A stretch of 64,000 nucleotides of DNA, taken from contig NZ_QYUN01000002.1 of NCBI RefSeq assembly GCF_003590875.1, positions 682,001 to 746,000 of the forward strand. The letters run 5' to 3'. Positions 56,399 through 64,000 of the stretch are shown piece after piece (position 1 is the stretch's first letter; the number at the start of each line of letters is the position of its first letter). The notes beneath the pieces were generated by a model. That model saw only the letters and a program-made list of their open reading frames with translations, made no database searches and had not been told where the DNA came from. The stretch comes from Noviherbaspirillum cavernae. Its GTDB lineage: Bacteria; Pseudomonadota; Gammaproteobacteria; Burkholderiales; Burkholderiaceae_D. The translations under genes and the position numbers were made by a program.

Positions 56399-56435
56399 AC
56401 CGGCGGCGTGTAAAACACCCGCCGGTTTAGCTTTC
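56399..56435 (+). terminator. terminator after fba
   Basis: ACCGGCGG (56399-56406) pairs with CCGCCGGT (56419-56426), and after a one-base bulge GTG pairs with CAC around a TAAAA loop; TTTAGCTTT follows. It lies just before purC. Confidence 0.7.
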
Positions 56436-56445
56436 TGGAAACAAC

Positions 56446-57342
56446 ATGAACAGTCTGTACCAATCCTCCATCACTTCATTACCTCTTCTCGGCCGTGGCA
56501 AAGTGCGCGACAACTACGCGGTTGGCGATGACAAGATTCTGATCGTGACCTCGGACCGCCTCTCGGCTTTCGACGTCGTGATGAATGAACCGATTCCCGG
56601 CAAGGGCAGGGTGCTGAACCAGATGTCGGACTTCTGGTTCGAAAAGCTGAAGGACATCGTGCCGAACCACCTGACCGGCATCGCGCCGGAAAGCGTCGTG
56701 CGCGCGGAGGAGACGGATCAGGTGCGTGGCCGTGCAGTGGTTGCCAAGCGTCTGCAGCCGATCCTGGTGGAGGCCGTGGTGCGCGGCTACATCATCGGCT
56801 CCGGCTGGAAGGACTATCAAGCCAATGGTTCCATCTGCGGCATCGCCTTGCCGTCCGGCCTGCGTCAGGCCGACAAGCTGGCCGAGCCGATCTTCACGCC
56901 GGCGGCCAAGGCCGATCTTGGCGAGCATGACGAGAACATCAGCTTTGCCGAAATGGAAAAGCGCATCGGCAAGGAACTGGCTGCGAAGATTCGCGAGATC
57001 AGCATCGAGCTGTACAAGACTGCTGCCGATTATGCGGCGACGCGCGGCATCATCATCGCCGACACCAAGTTCGAATTCGGCCTCGACGAGCAGGGCACGC
57101 TGCATCTGATGGATGAAGTGCTGACCGCCGATTCGTCGCGTTTCTGGCCGGCCGATTCCTATGCGCCCGGTATCTCGCCGCCGTCGTTCGACAAGCAGTT
57201 CGTGCGCGATTATCTTGAAACCATCACGGAATGGAAGAAGACACCGCCGGCACCGACCCTGCCTGCCGACGTGATCGAAAAGACCGGCGCGAAGTACCGC
57301 GAGGCGCTGGAGCGCCTGACCGGCGAAACCCTGAAGGACTGA
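56446..57342 (+). CDS. purC: phosphoribosylaminoimidazole-succinocarboxamide synthase
   Basis: 298-residue SAICAR synthase of purine synthesis. Motifs are [47 protein letters not shown] and [31 protein letters not shown] is also typical. Length suits the longer SAICAR synthase form. purE follows after one base. Confidence 0.97.
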   Translation: MNSLYQSSITSLPLLGRGKVRDNYAVGDDKILIVTSDRLSAFDVVMNEPIPGKGRVLNQMSDFWFEKLKDIVPNHLTGIAPESVVRAEETDQVRGRAVVAKRLQPILVEAVVRGYIIGSGWKDYQANGSICGIALPSGLRQADKLAEPIFTPAAKADLGEHDENISFAEMEKRIGKELAAKIREISIELYKTAADYAATRGIIIADTKFEFGLDEQGTLHLMDEVLTADSSRFWPADSYAPGISPPSFDKQFVRDYLETITEWKKTPPAPTLPADVIEKTGAKYREALERLTGETLKD

Positions 57343-57343
57343 C

Positions 57344-57847
57344 ATGACGGCATCGGGTTCGAATGCGCCGCTGGTCGGCGTGGTAATGGGTTCCTCTTCG
57401 GATTGGGAAGTGATGCAGCATGCGGTGGCGATGCTGAAGGATTTCGGTGTTGCGCACGAAGCGCAGGTGATTTCGGCGCACCGCATGCCGGACCAGATGT
57501 TCGCCTATGCGGAATCTGCGAGGCAGCGCGGTCTGCGCGCCATCATCGCAGGTGCCGGCGGCGCTGCGCATCTGCCCGGAATGCTGGCCGCCAAGACCAT
57601 CGTCCCCGTGCTCGGCGTGCCCGTTCCATCGAAATATCTGCGCGGCGAAGACTCGCTGCTGTCCATCGTGCAGATGCCCAAGGGCATCCCGGTATCGACC
57701 TTCGCCATCGGTGAAGCCGGTGCCGCCAATGCCGCATTGACAGCAATCGCGATTCTCGCGACCACCGACGATGCGCTGGCCGCCAAGCTGCAGGAATTCC
57801 GCGCGAAGCAGACACAGGCCGCGCTTGCAATGACTTTACCCGCATGA
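57344..57847 (+). CDS. purE: 5-(carboxyamino)imidazole ribonucleotide mutase
   Basis: 167-residue enzyme that converts N5-CAIR to CAIR. Motifs are [48 protein letters not shown] and [18 protein letters not shown]. Class I PurE, paired with PurK. It is directly after purC and overlaps purK by 4 bp. Confidence 0.97.
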   Translation: MTASGSNAPLVGVVMGSSSDWEVMQHAVAMLKDFGVAHEAQVISAHRMPDQMFAYAESARQRGLRAIIAGAGGAAHLPGMLAAKTIVPVLGVPVPSKYLRGEDSLLSIVQMPKGIPVSTFAIGEAGAANAALTAIAILATTDDALAAKLQEFRAKQTQAALAMTLPA

Positions 57848-59037
57848 ACGACAAGCTTCACTCCTTCATTCCATCCGCATCACCTCCTGCCTGGCTGGGC
57901 GTCATGGGCGGCGGCCAGCTGGGCCGCATGTTCGTGCATGCCGCGCAGGCGATGGGCTTCAAGGTCGCGGTCCTCGAACCGGCGCGCGACTGCCCGGCCG
58001 GCCATGCTTCCGATCATCTGCTGTCTGCCGGTTATACCGACAACGACGCGCTGACGGAACTCGCGGCGCAATGCGTCGCGGTCACGACCGAATTCGAAAA
58101 CGTGCCGGCGCAGAGTCTCGCATTTCTGGCCGAGCGCGCCTTCGTTGCGCCGTCCGCCGCGTGTGTGTCGATTGCGCAGAATCGCGTCGAGGAAAAACGC
58201 TTTTTCACCGAATGCGCGAAGGTGTCCGGTGTGTCGCCCGCGCCCTACCAGCTCATTGAATCGACGGCCGATGTCGATGCGATTCCCGATGAGTTGTTGC
58301 CCGGCATCCTGAAAACCGTACGCATGGGTTACGACGGCAAGGGCCAGGTCCGGGTACGCACCCGCGACGAGGCGCGCGCTGCATTCGCCGGCATGAACGG
58401 CGTCGCCTGCGTGCTTGAAAAGATGCTGCCGCTGGCGTATGAAATCTCGGTGCTGACGGCGCGCGGCGCGGATGGCGAATCCGTCGTGTATCCGATTGCA
58501 GAAAACGTGCATCGCGACGGCATCCTGTTCACCACCACGGTGCCGGGGCCGAACGTCGCCGACGATTGCGCGCACAAGGCGCAGGCTGCCGCACTGGAAA
58601 TCATTGCCGATCTGGGCTACGTCGGCGTGCTGTGCATCGAGTTCTTCGTGCTGCAGGACGGTTCGCTGGTCGTCAATGAAATGGCGCCGCGCCCCCACAA
58701 CAGTGGCCACTACACCATCGATGCCTGTGTCACCAGCCAGTTCGCACAGCAGGTGCGCGCCATGGCACGGCTGCCGCTGGGCGACGTGCGCCAGCATTCG
58801 CCTGCGGTGATGCTCAACATCCTCGGCGATATCTGGTTCGAAGGCGACAGCGAGCAGGCGCGCGAACCGGCGTGGGACGAGGTGCTGGTGCTGCCCGGTG
58901 CGAATCTTCACCTGTACGGCAAGGACGATGCGCGGCGCGGCCGCAAGATGGGGCACGTGACCTTCATTGCACCGACCATGGATGAGGCGCTGGGGAATTT
59001 GCGCGCGGCCTGCGGCATGCTCGGCATCGCGATCTAA
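57844..59037 (+). CDS. purK: 5-(carboxyamino)imidazole ribonucleotide synthase
   Basis: 397-residue ATP-grasp enzyme that carboxylates AIR with bicarbonate. Motifs are [53 protein letters not shown] and [20 protein letters not shown]. It overlaps purE by 4 bp, the usual purEK arrangement. The bicarbonate may come from carbonic anhydrase. Confidence 0.97.
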   Translation: MNDKLHSFIPSASPPAWLGVMGGGQLGRMFVHAAQAMGFKVAVLEPARDCPAGHASDHLLSAGYTDNDALTELAAQCVAVTTEFENVPAQSLAFLAERAFVAPSAACVSIAQNRVEEKRFFTECAKVSGVSPAPYQLIESTADVDAIPDELLPGILKTVRMGYDGKGQVRVRTRDEARAAFAGMNGVACVLEKMLPLAYEISVLTARGADGESVVYPIAENVHRDGILFTTTVPGPNVADDCAHKAQAAALEIIADLGYVGVLCIEFFVLQDGSLVVNEMAPRPHNSGHYTIDACVTSQFAQQVRAMARLPLGDVRQHSPAVMLNILGDIWFEGDSEQAREPAWDEVLVLPGANLHLYGKDDARRGRKMGHVTFIAPTMDEALGNLRAACGMLGIAI

Positions 59038-59054
59038 GCCGCCGGAACAACGAC

Positions 59055-60083
59055 ATGGCTGATGTGACTCTGGATCTGCCCGCCATTCGCGCGGCGGCGC
59101 GCAAGCTGGAAGCGGGCGAACTGGTCGCCTTCCCGACCGAGACCGTGTACGGACTCGGTGCAGACGCGGAAAATCCGGAAGCCGTCGCGAAGATCTACAC
59201 GGCCAAGGGCCGTCCCTCCAATCATCCCGTGATCGTGCATGTGGCCCGCGATGCGGATGTCGGCTACTGGGCCGACGCGATTCCGCCGGAAGCCGGCAAG
59301 CTGATCGACGCATTCTGGCCCGGTCCGTTGACCCTCATATTGAAGCGCGCCCCGCACATCCCCGACGCCGTTTCCGGCGGGCAGGATTCGGTGGGATTGC
59401 GCTGCCCCTCCCATCCGGTCGCACAAGCACTGCTGCAAGCGTTCAAGGAAGGCAAGGGTGGTGTGGCTGCACCATCGGCCAACAAGTTCGGGCACGTCAG
59501 TCCGACCACTGCGCAGCACGTGCGCGATGAATTCGGGAGCGGCCCGGACAGCCTCGTGAACTGCATTCTCGATGGCGGACAAAGCGATGTCGGTATCGAA
59601 TCGACGATTCTCGATTTGTCGCGCATGGCAACACACGGCCCGGTCTTGCTGCGGCCGGGGCACATCAGTGCACAGCGCATCGCCGACATCATCGGCGTCA
59701 TGCCGCGCATGCCCGACGTCGCCGCACCGCGGGCGTCAGGCACGCTCGACGCGCACTATGCACCCCGCACGCCGGTGGCGCTGGTCGCTTCGGATGAATT
59801 GGCCGCTACCATCGTCAAGCTTGCCGGTGCAGGTCGTCAGCTTGCGTTGATCCGATATTCCGCCGTCCCCGCTTCCCGTGCATTCGCGCAGGCGGACCTG
59901 CCAAGGCATGCGGCGGCCTACGCGCATGAGTTGTATGCTGCATTGCGCGCCATGGATGCTGCGCGCGCGGACCTTATCGTGATCGAAGCGCCACCGGCGG
60001 ACAACGAATGGCAAGGTGTCAATGACCGGCTGCGCCGTGCCGCGCACGATTCGGCCGGCATTCTCTCGCGGCTTCTCCAGTAA
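59055..60083 (+). CDS. Sua5/YciO/YrdC-family threonylcarbamoyl-AMP synthase
   Basis: 342-residue Sua5-type enzyme that makes threonylcarbamoyl-AMP for the universal t6A37 tRNA modification. The YrdC domain shows AFPTETVYGLGADAENPEAV, IYTAKGRPSNHPVIVHV and APSANKFGHVSPTTAQHV. After a linker (RASGTLDAHYAPRTPVALV) comes the Sua5 C-terminal domain, which makes it longer than TsaC. It is 17 bp after purK, so probably part of the same transcript. The t6A role is family knowledge. Confidence 0.95.
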   Translation: MADVTLDLPAIRAAARKLEAGELVAFPTETVYGLGADAENPEAVAKIYTAKGRPSNHPVIVHVARDADVGYWADAIPPEAGKLIDAFWPGPLTLILKRAPHIPDAVSGGQDSVGLRCPSHPVAQALLQAFKEGKGGVAAPSANKFGHVSPTTAQHVRDEFGSGPDSLVNCILDGGQSDVGIESTILDLSRMATHGPVLLRPGHISAQRIADIIGVMPRMPDVAAPRASGTLDAHYAPRTPVALVASDELAATIVKLAGAGRQLALIRYSAVPASRAFAQADLPRHAAAYAHELYAALRAMDAARADLIVIEAPPADNEWQGVNDRLRRAAHDSAGILSRLLQ

Positions 60084-60373
60084 CCGCACAAGCGCGGTAT
60101 CGGTGTCATTCGATGTGCCGCGTTCCCTCCCTCTCCGTAATGTGAATATTGCGTTCGCACGTTCCCATGCCTGCGAGATGTCATGCGGGCGTCTGCCTGC
60201 CGCTCCGCCTGAATCATGCTGCGCCGCATCAGGAAAAATCTAGAGGAAGCTCTCTAGTTTCTCGCTCTTGTTACTAGAGGTTTCCCAAAGAAAGTTACAA
60301 ATTCGGTGCCATACTTTGAGGCAAAGAACTGTACGAGCGTTCTTTTATTTCCCATAAAAATCAAGGAGACGTC
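60084..60373. other. non-coding gap upstream of the lipase-like gene
   Basis: About 290 bp without a recognisable gene. CTAGAG (60240-60245) pairs with CTCTAG (60252-60257) and a third CTAGAG lies at 60274-60279; the hairpin is followed by TTTCTC. The region after it is A/T-rich and may hold the promoter of the lipase-like gene. Confidence 0.4.
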
Positions 60374-61891
60374 ATGCGGAGCTTCAAACTTGGAATGACA
60401 CTGATTGCGGCCGCAATCGTTGTCGGTTGTGGTGGTGACGGCAGCGATTCGGGAGTTAATAACACGCTGGCACGCGGAGCACTGGTCGCGAATCCACCCA
60501 GCCGCGTGCCCGCTCCGCAGGCCGATGGCACGACCGGTCCGACGCTGCAGCCCTCCGCATTTGCGCAAATGCTCGACACTGCCAGGCCCGGGACCACGCT
60601 GGTGACTGGCGTGCCCAAGTGCGGCATCAGCACCTATCACATGAAATATGGAACGCTTGGCGGTGCCGGCGAGGCGACTGATGCAACCGGCGCGATCATG
60701 GTGCCATCCGGTACCGATCCCGCATGCTCGGGCCCGCGTCCGGTTCTACTTTACGCACATGGCACGACGACCGACAAGGCATTCAACATGGCCAATCTGC
60801 GCGACAACGCTGAAGCGTCGATGGTGGCGGCAACGTATGCGGCGCAGGGTTTCATCGTCATTGCGCCCAATTATGCTGGTTACGACGGCTCGTCGCTCTC
60901 TTATCACCCTTACCTGAACGCGGAGCAGCAGGCGAACGACATGGTCGATGGACTGCGCGCCGCGCGCAAGGCTTTCCCGAACATTGCTGCAAGCGATTCC
61001 GGCAAGCTGCTGATCGCCGGCTATTCGCAGGGCGGCTATGTGGCGATGGCGACGCAGCGCGCGATGCAGACCACATACGCGTCGGAATTCAAGGTCACCG
61101 CGCTGGCCGGCTTGTCCGGCCCGTATGCGCTTGCCCTGCTGGGCGACGCGGTCTTTGGCGGCAGACCGAACGCGGGCGGCACGATCTTCCTGCCGATGAT
61201 CACGACCAGCTGGCAAAAGTCGTACGGCGGCGTGTATGGCGCGCCGTCCGATGTCTATGAAAGCAACTATGCAAGCGGCATCGAGAGCCTGCTTCCGAGC
61301 ACGTCCAGCATCAACAGCTTGTTCGCGGCCGGCAAGCTGCCGCAGCTGGCCTTGTTTGCGCAAGATTCGCTGCCGCAGGCGCCCGGGTTCGCGGCGTTCT
61401 TCGGCGCGGGCAATCTGGTCAAGACCAGCTACCGCAACCAGTATCTGGCGGATGCGGCGGCAAATCCATGCAGCGTCGATCCGGCCACGCCTCTCGCCTG
61501 CGCTCCGGCCAATCCGTTCCGCAAAGCCGGCATCAAGAATGATTTGCGCAATTACGTGCCGAATGTGCCGGTCATGCTGTGCGGCGGCAATGCCGACCCG
61601 ACGGTGTTCTTTGCCAGCACACAGGCTGCACAAGGCTATTTCCTCGCCAAGGGCATGCCGGCTGCGGCGCTGACGGTGCTTGACGTGGATACCGCGGCGA
61701 CCGGGCCGACCGATCCGTTTGCTGCCGCGAAGGCGGGTTTCGCGCAGGCGAAGACAGCCACCATCAACGCGGCGACCGCAGCGGGTGCCAATCCGGCAGC
61801 TGCCGTGGCTGCGGCATATCATGGTTCGCTGGTAGCGCCGTTCTGCAGTGCCGCTGCTCGCGGCTATTTCCAAACTGTGTTGGCACAGTAA
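60374..61891 (+). CDS. secreted lipase-like alpha/beta hydrolase lipoprotein
   Basis: 505-residue predicted lipoprotein. A signal peptide ends in the lipobox-like VVGC (MRSFKLGMTLIAAAIVVGC), and a low-complexity linker follows. The hydrolase domain includes LLYAHGTTTD (oxyanion region), FIVIAPNYAGYDGSS, the nucleophile elbow IAGYSQGGYVAMATQRA and VPVMLCGGNADPTVFF (probable acid residue region). It resembles secretory lipase/esterase families. Substrate unknown. An RBS (AAGGAG) precedes the ATG. The C-terminal Ala-rich segment is not informative. Confidence 0.85.
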   Translation: MRSFKLGMTLIAAAIVVGCGGDGSDSGVNNTLARGALVANPPSRVPAPQADGTTGPTLQPSAFAQMLDTARPGTTLVTGVPKCGISTYHMKYGTLGGAGEATDATGAIMVPSGTDPACSGPRPVLLYAHGTTTDKAFNMANLRDNAEASMVAATYAAQGFIVIAPNYAGYDGSSLSYHPYLNAEQQANDMVDGLRAARKAFPNIAASDSGKLLIAGYSQGGYVAMATQRAMQTTYASEFKVTALAGLSGPYALALLGDAVFGGRPNAGGTIFLPMITTSWQKSYGGVYGAPSDVYESNYASGIESLLPSTSSINSLFAAGKLPQLALFAQDSLPQAPGFAAFFGAGNLVKTSYRNQYLADAAANPCSVDPATPLACAPANPFRKAGIKNDLRNYVPNVPVMLCGGNADPTVFFASTQAAQGYFLAKGMPAAALTVLDVDTAATGPTDPFAAAKAGFAQAKTATINAATAAGANPAAAVAAAYHGSLVAPFCSAAARGYFQTVLAQ

Positions 61892-62013
61892 TTCAGCAGG
61901 CTGTCAGGGAAAGTCATTCCTCTGGCAATGTGCGCGGCGCTCGGTCCTGCATCGGGTGCCGCCTGCATACAGACGGCACTCGGCATGTCGCTTCTACACA
62001 GACTTGACGTAAA

Positions 62014-62041
62014 AAAGCCGGCCAGGTGCCTGGCCGGCTTT
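62014..62041. terminator. terminator after the lipase-like gene
   Basis: GCCGGCCAGG / CCTGGCCGGC with a TG loop, extended by AAA/TTT (62014-62041), is a 13-bp stem with A and T runs outside it, so it could act in both directions. Confidence 0.85.
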
Positions 62042-62055
62042 CCTGCGGCACCGTA

Positions 62056-62168
62056 AGAGCGTCTAACAAAATGAAGCGAAGCGGTTCTGAGTAGGCGCGT
62101 CGCCGCAGACAGTACGACTGTACGACAAGGCGGCGCAACACCCTCAGAATCATTTTGTTAGACGCTCT
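62056..62168. repeat. 113-bp structured inverted-repeat element
   Basis: The 19-base termini AGAGCGTCTAACAAAATGA (62056-62074) and its exact complement (62150-62168) bracket further paired segments. These include TTCTGAG (62085-62091) against CTCAGAA (62143-62149), a CGCCGC/GCGGCG pair, and an apical GTAC-GACT-GTAC. The whole can fold into one long imperfect hairpin. No open reading frame or transposase is inside. It is between the lipase-like terminator and the flavin reductase gene. This looks like a MITE- or REP-like unit, though only one copy is in the window. Confidence 0.75.
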
Positions 62169-62177
62169 AAGGCCGCA

Positions 62178-62693
62178 TCAGCCCGGTGCTGCATGAGTCG
62201 AAAAGAACTTCCCGCCGTGGTATGCCAGCGCCGGTACCGGGTAGACTTCGCACTGCTCGACCTCACCCACGAATATCACGTGGTCGCCTTCCGGATAGCG
62301 GCTGCGGTTATGGCATTCGAACCATGCGGCTGCGCCTTTCAAAATCGGCAAGCCGGTGCGCGACAGCACGAACTCCACCCCGTCGAAGCGATTCTCGATG
62401 CGCATGGCGAAGCGTTCTGCCAGCGCGGCCTGATTGCCGGCCAGCACATTGATCACGTAGTGCGAATTGCCGCTGAAGACAGGCAGGCTGCTGGCACCCT
62501 GCGCCAGGCTCCACAGCACCAGCGGCGGGTCGAGCGACACCGAGTTGAATGAACTGGCGGTCAGGCCGAGGAAGCTGCCATCCTCCAGCCGTGTGGTGAT
62601 GACGGTCACGCCGGTGGCGAATTGCGACAGCGCATTGCGGAAGTGGCGTGTGTCGAATTCAGGCGGCGTGGCGCTTGAAGTACGTGTAGACAT
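62178..62693 (-). CDS. flavin reductase (DIM6/NTAB family)
   Basis: 171-residue FMN-binding split-barrel protein. Motifs are ALSQFATGVTVITTRLEDG, FLGLTASSFNSVSLDPPLVLW and VINVLAGNQAALAERFA, with the C-terminal GDHVIFVGEVEQCEVY and LAYHGGKFFS. Such proteins supply reduced flavin to two-component monooxygenases or act as NAD(P)H:flavin oxidoreductases. No monooxygenase partner gene is in the window. Upstream on the same strand is the XRE regulator. Confidence 0.93.
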   Translation of the reverse strand: MSTRTSSATPPEFDTRHFRNALSQFATGVTVITTRLEDGSFLGLTASSFNSVSLDPPLVLWSLAQGASSLPVFSGNSHYVINVLAGNQAALAERFAMRIENRFDGVEFVLSRTGLPILKGAAAWFECHNRSRYPEGDHVIFVGEVEQCEVYPVPALAYHGGKFFSTHAAPG

Positions 62694-62792
62694 CTCGAAT
62701 CCGGGAAATTTTGGTCATTATGCCGAAAAATGCGCGCAGCAGTCGCGCGGCGCTCGGCTCGAGGGCGCGGCAATGCAAGGTTTGCGCCTGCA

Positions 62793-63560
62793 TCAACGGC
62801 TTCTGACTATGTGTGCCGCCGGCTCCGGCTTGCGCAGCAATTCCATGAACGCCTTCGGCATCCAGGGACGCGCCGTGAGCATGAAGCTCATCGCATAACG
62901 CTCGTCGAATGGGAGCTTCGCGTCTTCCTGATGTTGCTGAGAAAATTCGCGCGCGACCTGCTTCAGACGATCGATCAATGCCGCAGTCGATTGCCGGGAG
63001 AGCATCACGTTGACCAGCTGCATCCATTCGTGGTCGCGATCGAATTGCGATTCCAGATAATCGCTGAACGCCAGGTTGCGGAAATACGAATGAATCGGCC
63101 CGTTCGGAATCCAGCGGAAGGTGCGCGACACCAGCAGCTTCACCCTATTGTTCGGCAGCAGATCAAGGAAACCGATCTTGTCGAGGCGCACCAGATACTT
63201 CACCACCTCCGCCTCCGTCAACTGATATGTCTTGACGATCTGATCGACCGTGAGCTGGTTCAGCACCGACACCGCGATGATCAGGAGCTTCGTGTCGCCG
63301 ATGATTTCCTTTTCCTGCGCCAGCGTCAGTTCGGAAATCAGCCGTGATTCATCGTGCGCGATCAGCGTGATATCGCGGAAATCGATGCCGGTCGCGCGCA
63401 GGATGTCATCGAGCCGCTGCAGCGTGAAATTCTTCTGCGAAAACATGCGCTTCACGCTGGCTTCGGACATGCCGATGCGTGCGGCGAGGTCGGCATAGGT
63501 GATGCCGCGCGCCTTCAGTTCGCGCTTGAGTGAGTCGACGAGGGCGGTGGCTTGCATCAT
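62793..63560 (-). CDS. XRE-family transcriptional regulator
   Basis: 255-residue protein. An N-terminal helix-turn-helix domain (about 10-65: LKRELKARGITYADLAARIG, MSEASVKRMFSQKNFTLQRLDDIL) is followed by a mostly helical domain with a potential second winged-helix-like segment (LTEAEVVKYLVRLDKIGFLD). The ligand is unknown. The start is 63560 or 63557; an upstream ATG at 63572 is also in frame. It is divergent from the exported protein gene at 63713, with a palindrome-rich gap that could be its operator. Confidence 0.85.
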   Translation of the reverse strand: MMQATALVDSLKRELKARGITYADLAARIGMSEASVKRMFSQKNFTLQRLDDILRATGIDFRDITLIAHDESRLISELTLAQEKEIIGDTKLLIIAVSVLNQLTVDQIVKTYQLTEAEVVKYLVRLDKIGFLDLLPNNRVKLLVSRTFRWIPNGPIHSYFRNLAFSDYLESQFDRDHEWMQLVNVMLSRQSTAALIDRLKQVAREFSQQHQEDAKLPFDERYAMSFMLTARPWMPKAFMELLRKPEPAAHIVRSR

Positions 63561-63585
63561 GAGCAATATCACTTTGTGAAAGGAG

Positions 63586-63619
63586 GTATCGAAAAATGAT
63601 ACACCAGAGGTGTCGATAC
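63586..63619. promoter_or_regulatory. candidate operator between the XRE regulator and the exported protein gene
   Basis: GTATCGA (63586-63592) and TCGATAC (63613-63619) form an inverted repeat, with a nested ACACC-AGA-GGTGT (63601-63613) at the centre. The position between divergent genes, close to the regulator start, suits an autoregulatory operator. Confidence 0.5.
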
Positions 63620-63712
63620 GCTACGCTGGAAGTTCCTCTGGAGCATCATTTGTACTTCCCTCATCATCGCCGTACCCGCCAGTCAGGTGGATCACTCGAT
63701 ACAAGGGAAAAA

Positions 63713-64000
63713 ATGAAAACGAAACTGCTTGCCACCCTCTTGCTCGCCGCTTGCGGCTTTATTGGCGCGAACGCGCATGCCGCCCGTTCGGCTTCCGAAG
63801 CCTCGATGGTCTTGCCGGCTGCGTCGGGCGTGGTGGTGCTCGGCTCGATGTCGATGGTCGCGGCGTCCGCGCAGATCGTGGTCCAGAGCATGGAAGCCGT
63901 CGGTGACGGTGTTGTCGTCGTGCTGAAAGGCGCATCGGAAGCGGCGACTGCCTCCGTGAAGCTGACCGGAGAGGCTGCGAAGGGGTTGTCCGTGACTGCC
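63713..64000 (+). CDS. exported protein of unknown function (3' end outside the window)
   Basis: At least 96 residues. An N-terminal signal peptide (MKTKLLATLLLAACGFIGA) is followed by an Ala/Ser/Val-rich mature part. AAGGG six bases before the ATG supports the start. An in-frame ATG at 63596 behind AAAGGAGG is an alternative, but would put a non-signal-like stretch in front. The gene is cut at the window edge. Divergent from the XRE regulator. No family can be assigned. Confidence 0.7.
   Translation, partial: MKTKLLATLLLAACGFIGANAHAARSASEASMVLPAASGVVVLGSMSMVAASAQIVVQSMEAVGDGVVVVLKGASEAATASVKLTGEAAKGLSVTA

Noticed and set aside
63610..63906. 98-codon plus-strand frame in a different phase from the exported protein
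   Set aside because: The phase starting at 63713 has a ribosome-binding site and a signal peptide; the other frame has no such features.

Overview
The window is chromosomal DNA of a betaproteobacterium, most likely order Burkholderiales and probably an Oxalobacteraceae relative (Herminiimonas/Herbaspirillum/Collimonas type). This is inferred from gene content and order: divergent bamE/fur, hrcA next to nadK-recN-hemH, grpE-dnaK-dnaJ, the hda-HAD-pcnB-folK-dnk-panB operon divergent from purM, recA-recX followed by sucCD, and the pgk-pyk-fba-purC-purE-purK-tsaC run. Coding density is high. I saw no rRNA, tRNA, CRISPR array, transposase or integrase.

Layout. 1-3.4 kb (minus strand): bamE, dapB, tonB, exbB, exbD and the start of a barstar-like gene. 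3.5-9.6 kb: fur, hrcA, a HAD phosphatase, nadK, recN, hemH. 9.6-15.6 kb is an accessory stretch: a lipoprotein hydrolase, an autotransporter, and a three-gene group made of a TagD-like cytidylyltransferase, an aberrant GAPDH-family protein and a LicD-family protein. 15.9-21.6 kb: a heat-shock operon behind a near-consensus RpoH promoter, a periplasmic chalcone-isomerase-like protein and a carbonic anhydrase. 21.6-27.9 kb: a tightly overlapping minus-strand operon (hda to panB), divergent from purM. 28-32.1 kb: the Anbu/transglutaminase/alpha-E/ATP-grasp cluster. 32.2-36.8 kb: a two-component system with a two-subunit sodium/solute symporter. 37-42.5 kb: recA (SOS box), recX, a DUF2889 gene, sucC, sucD and a TerC-family gene.

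42.5-45.3 kb looks like a small pilin locus. A type IV pilin without cysteines lies behind a good sigma-54 promoter and helically phased upstream repeats. Next to it is an A/T-richer gene for a GT-C-like membrane protein with TPRs, which could be a pilin glycosyltransferase. 45.4-52.5 kb: moaC, a BepA-like protease, a YheT hydrolase with an overlapping conserved gene, an NTF2-like protein, a zinc-finger protein, ilvE and azlCD. 52.5-60.1 kb: lower glycolysis and purine synthesis genes ending in a Sua5-type tsaC. 60.3-64 kb: a secreted lipase-like lipoprotein, a large structured inverted repeat, a flavin reductase, an XRE-family regulator and the start of an exported protein.

The best candidates for something not yet described are: (1) the cytidylyltransferase/GAPDH-like/LicD-like group, which could make and transfer a CDP-activated polyol or similar phosphate group; (2) the pilin plus GT-C/TPR locus; and (3) the 113-bp inverted-repeat element near 62.1 kb. 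All functional statements rest on reading motifs; no database search was possible.
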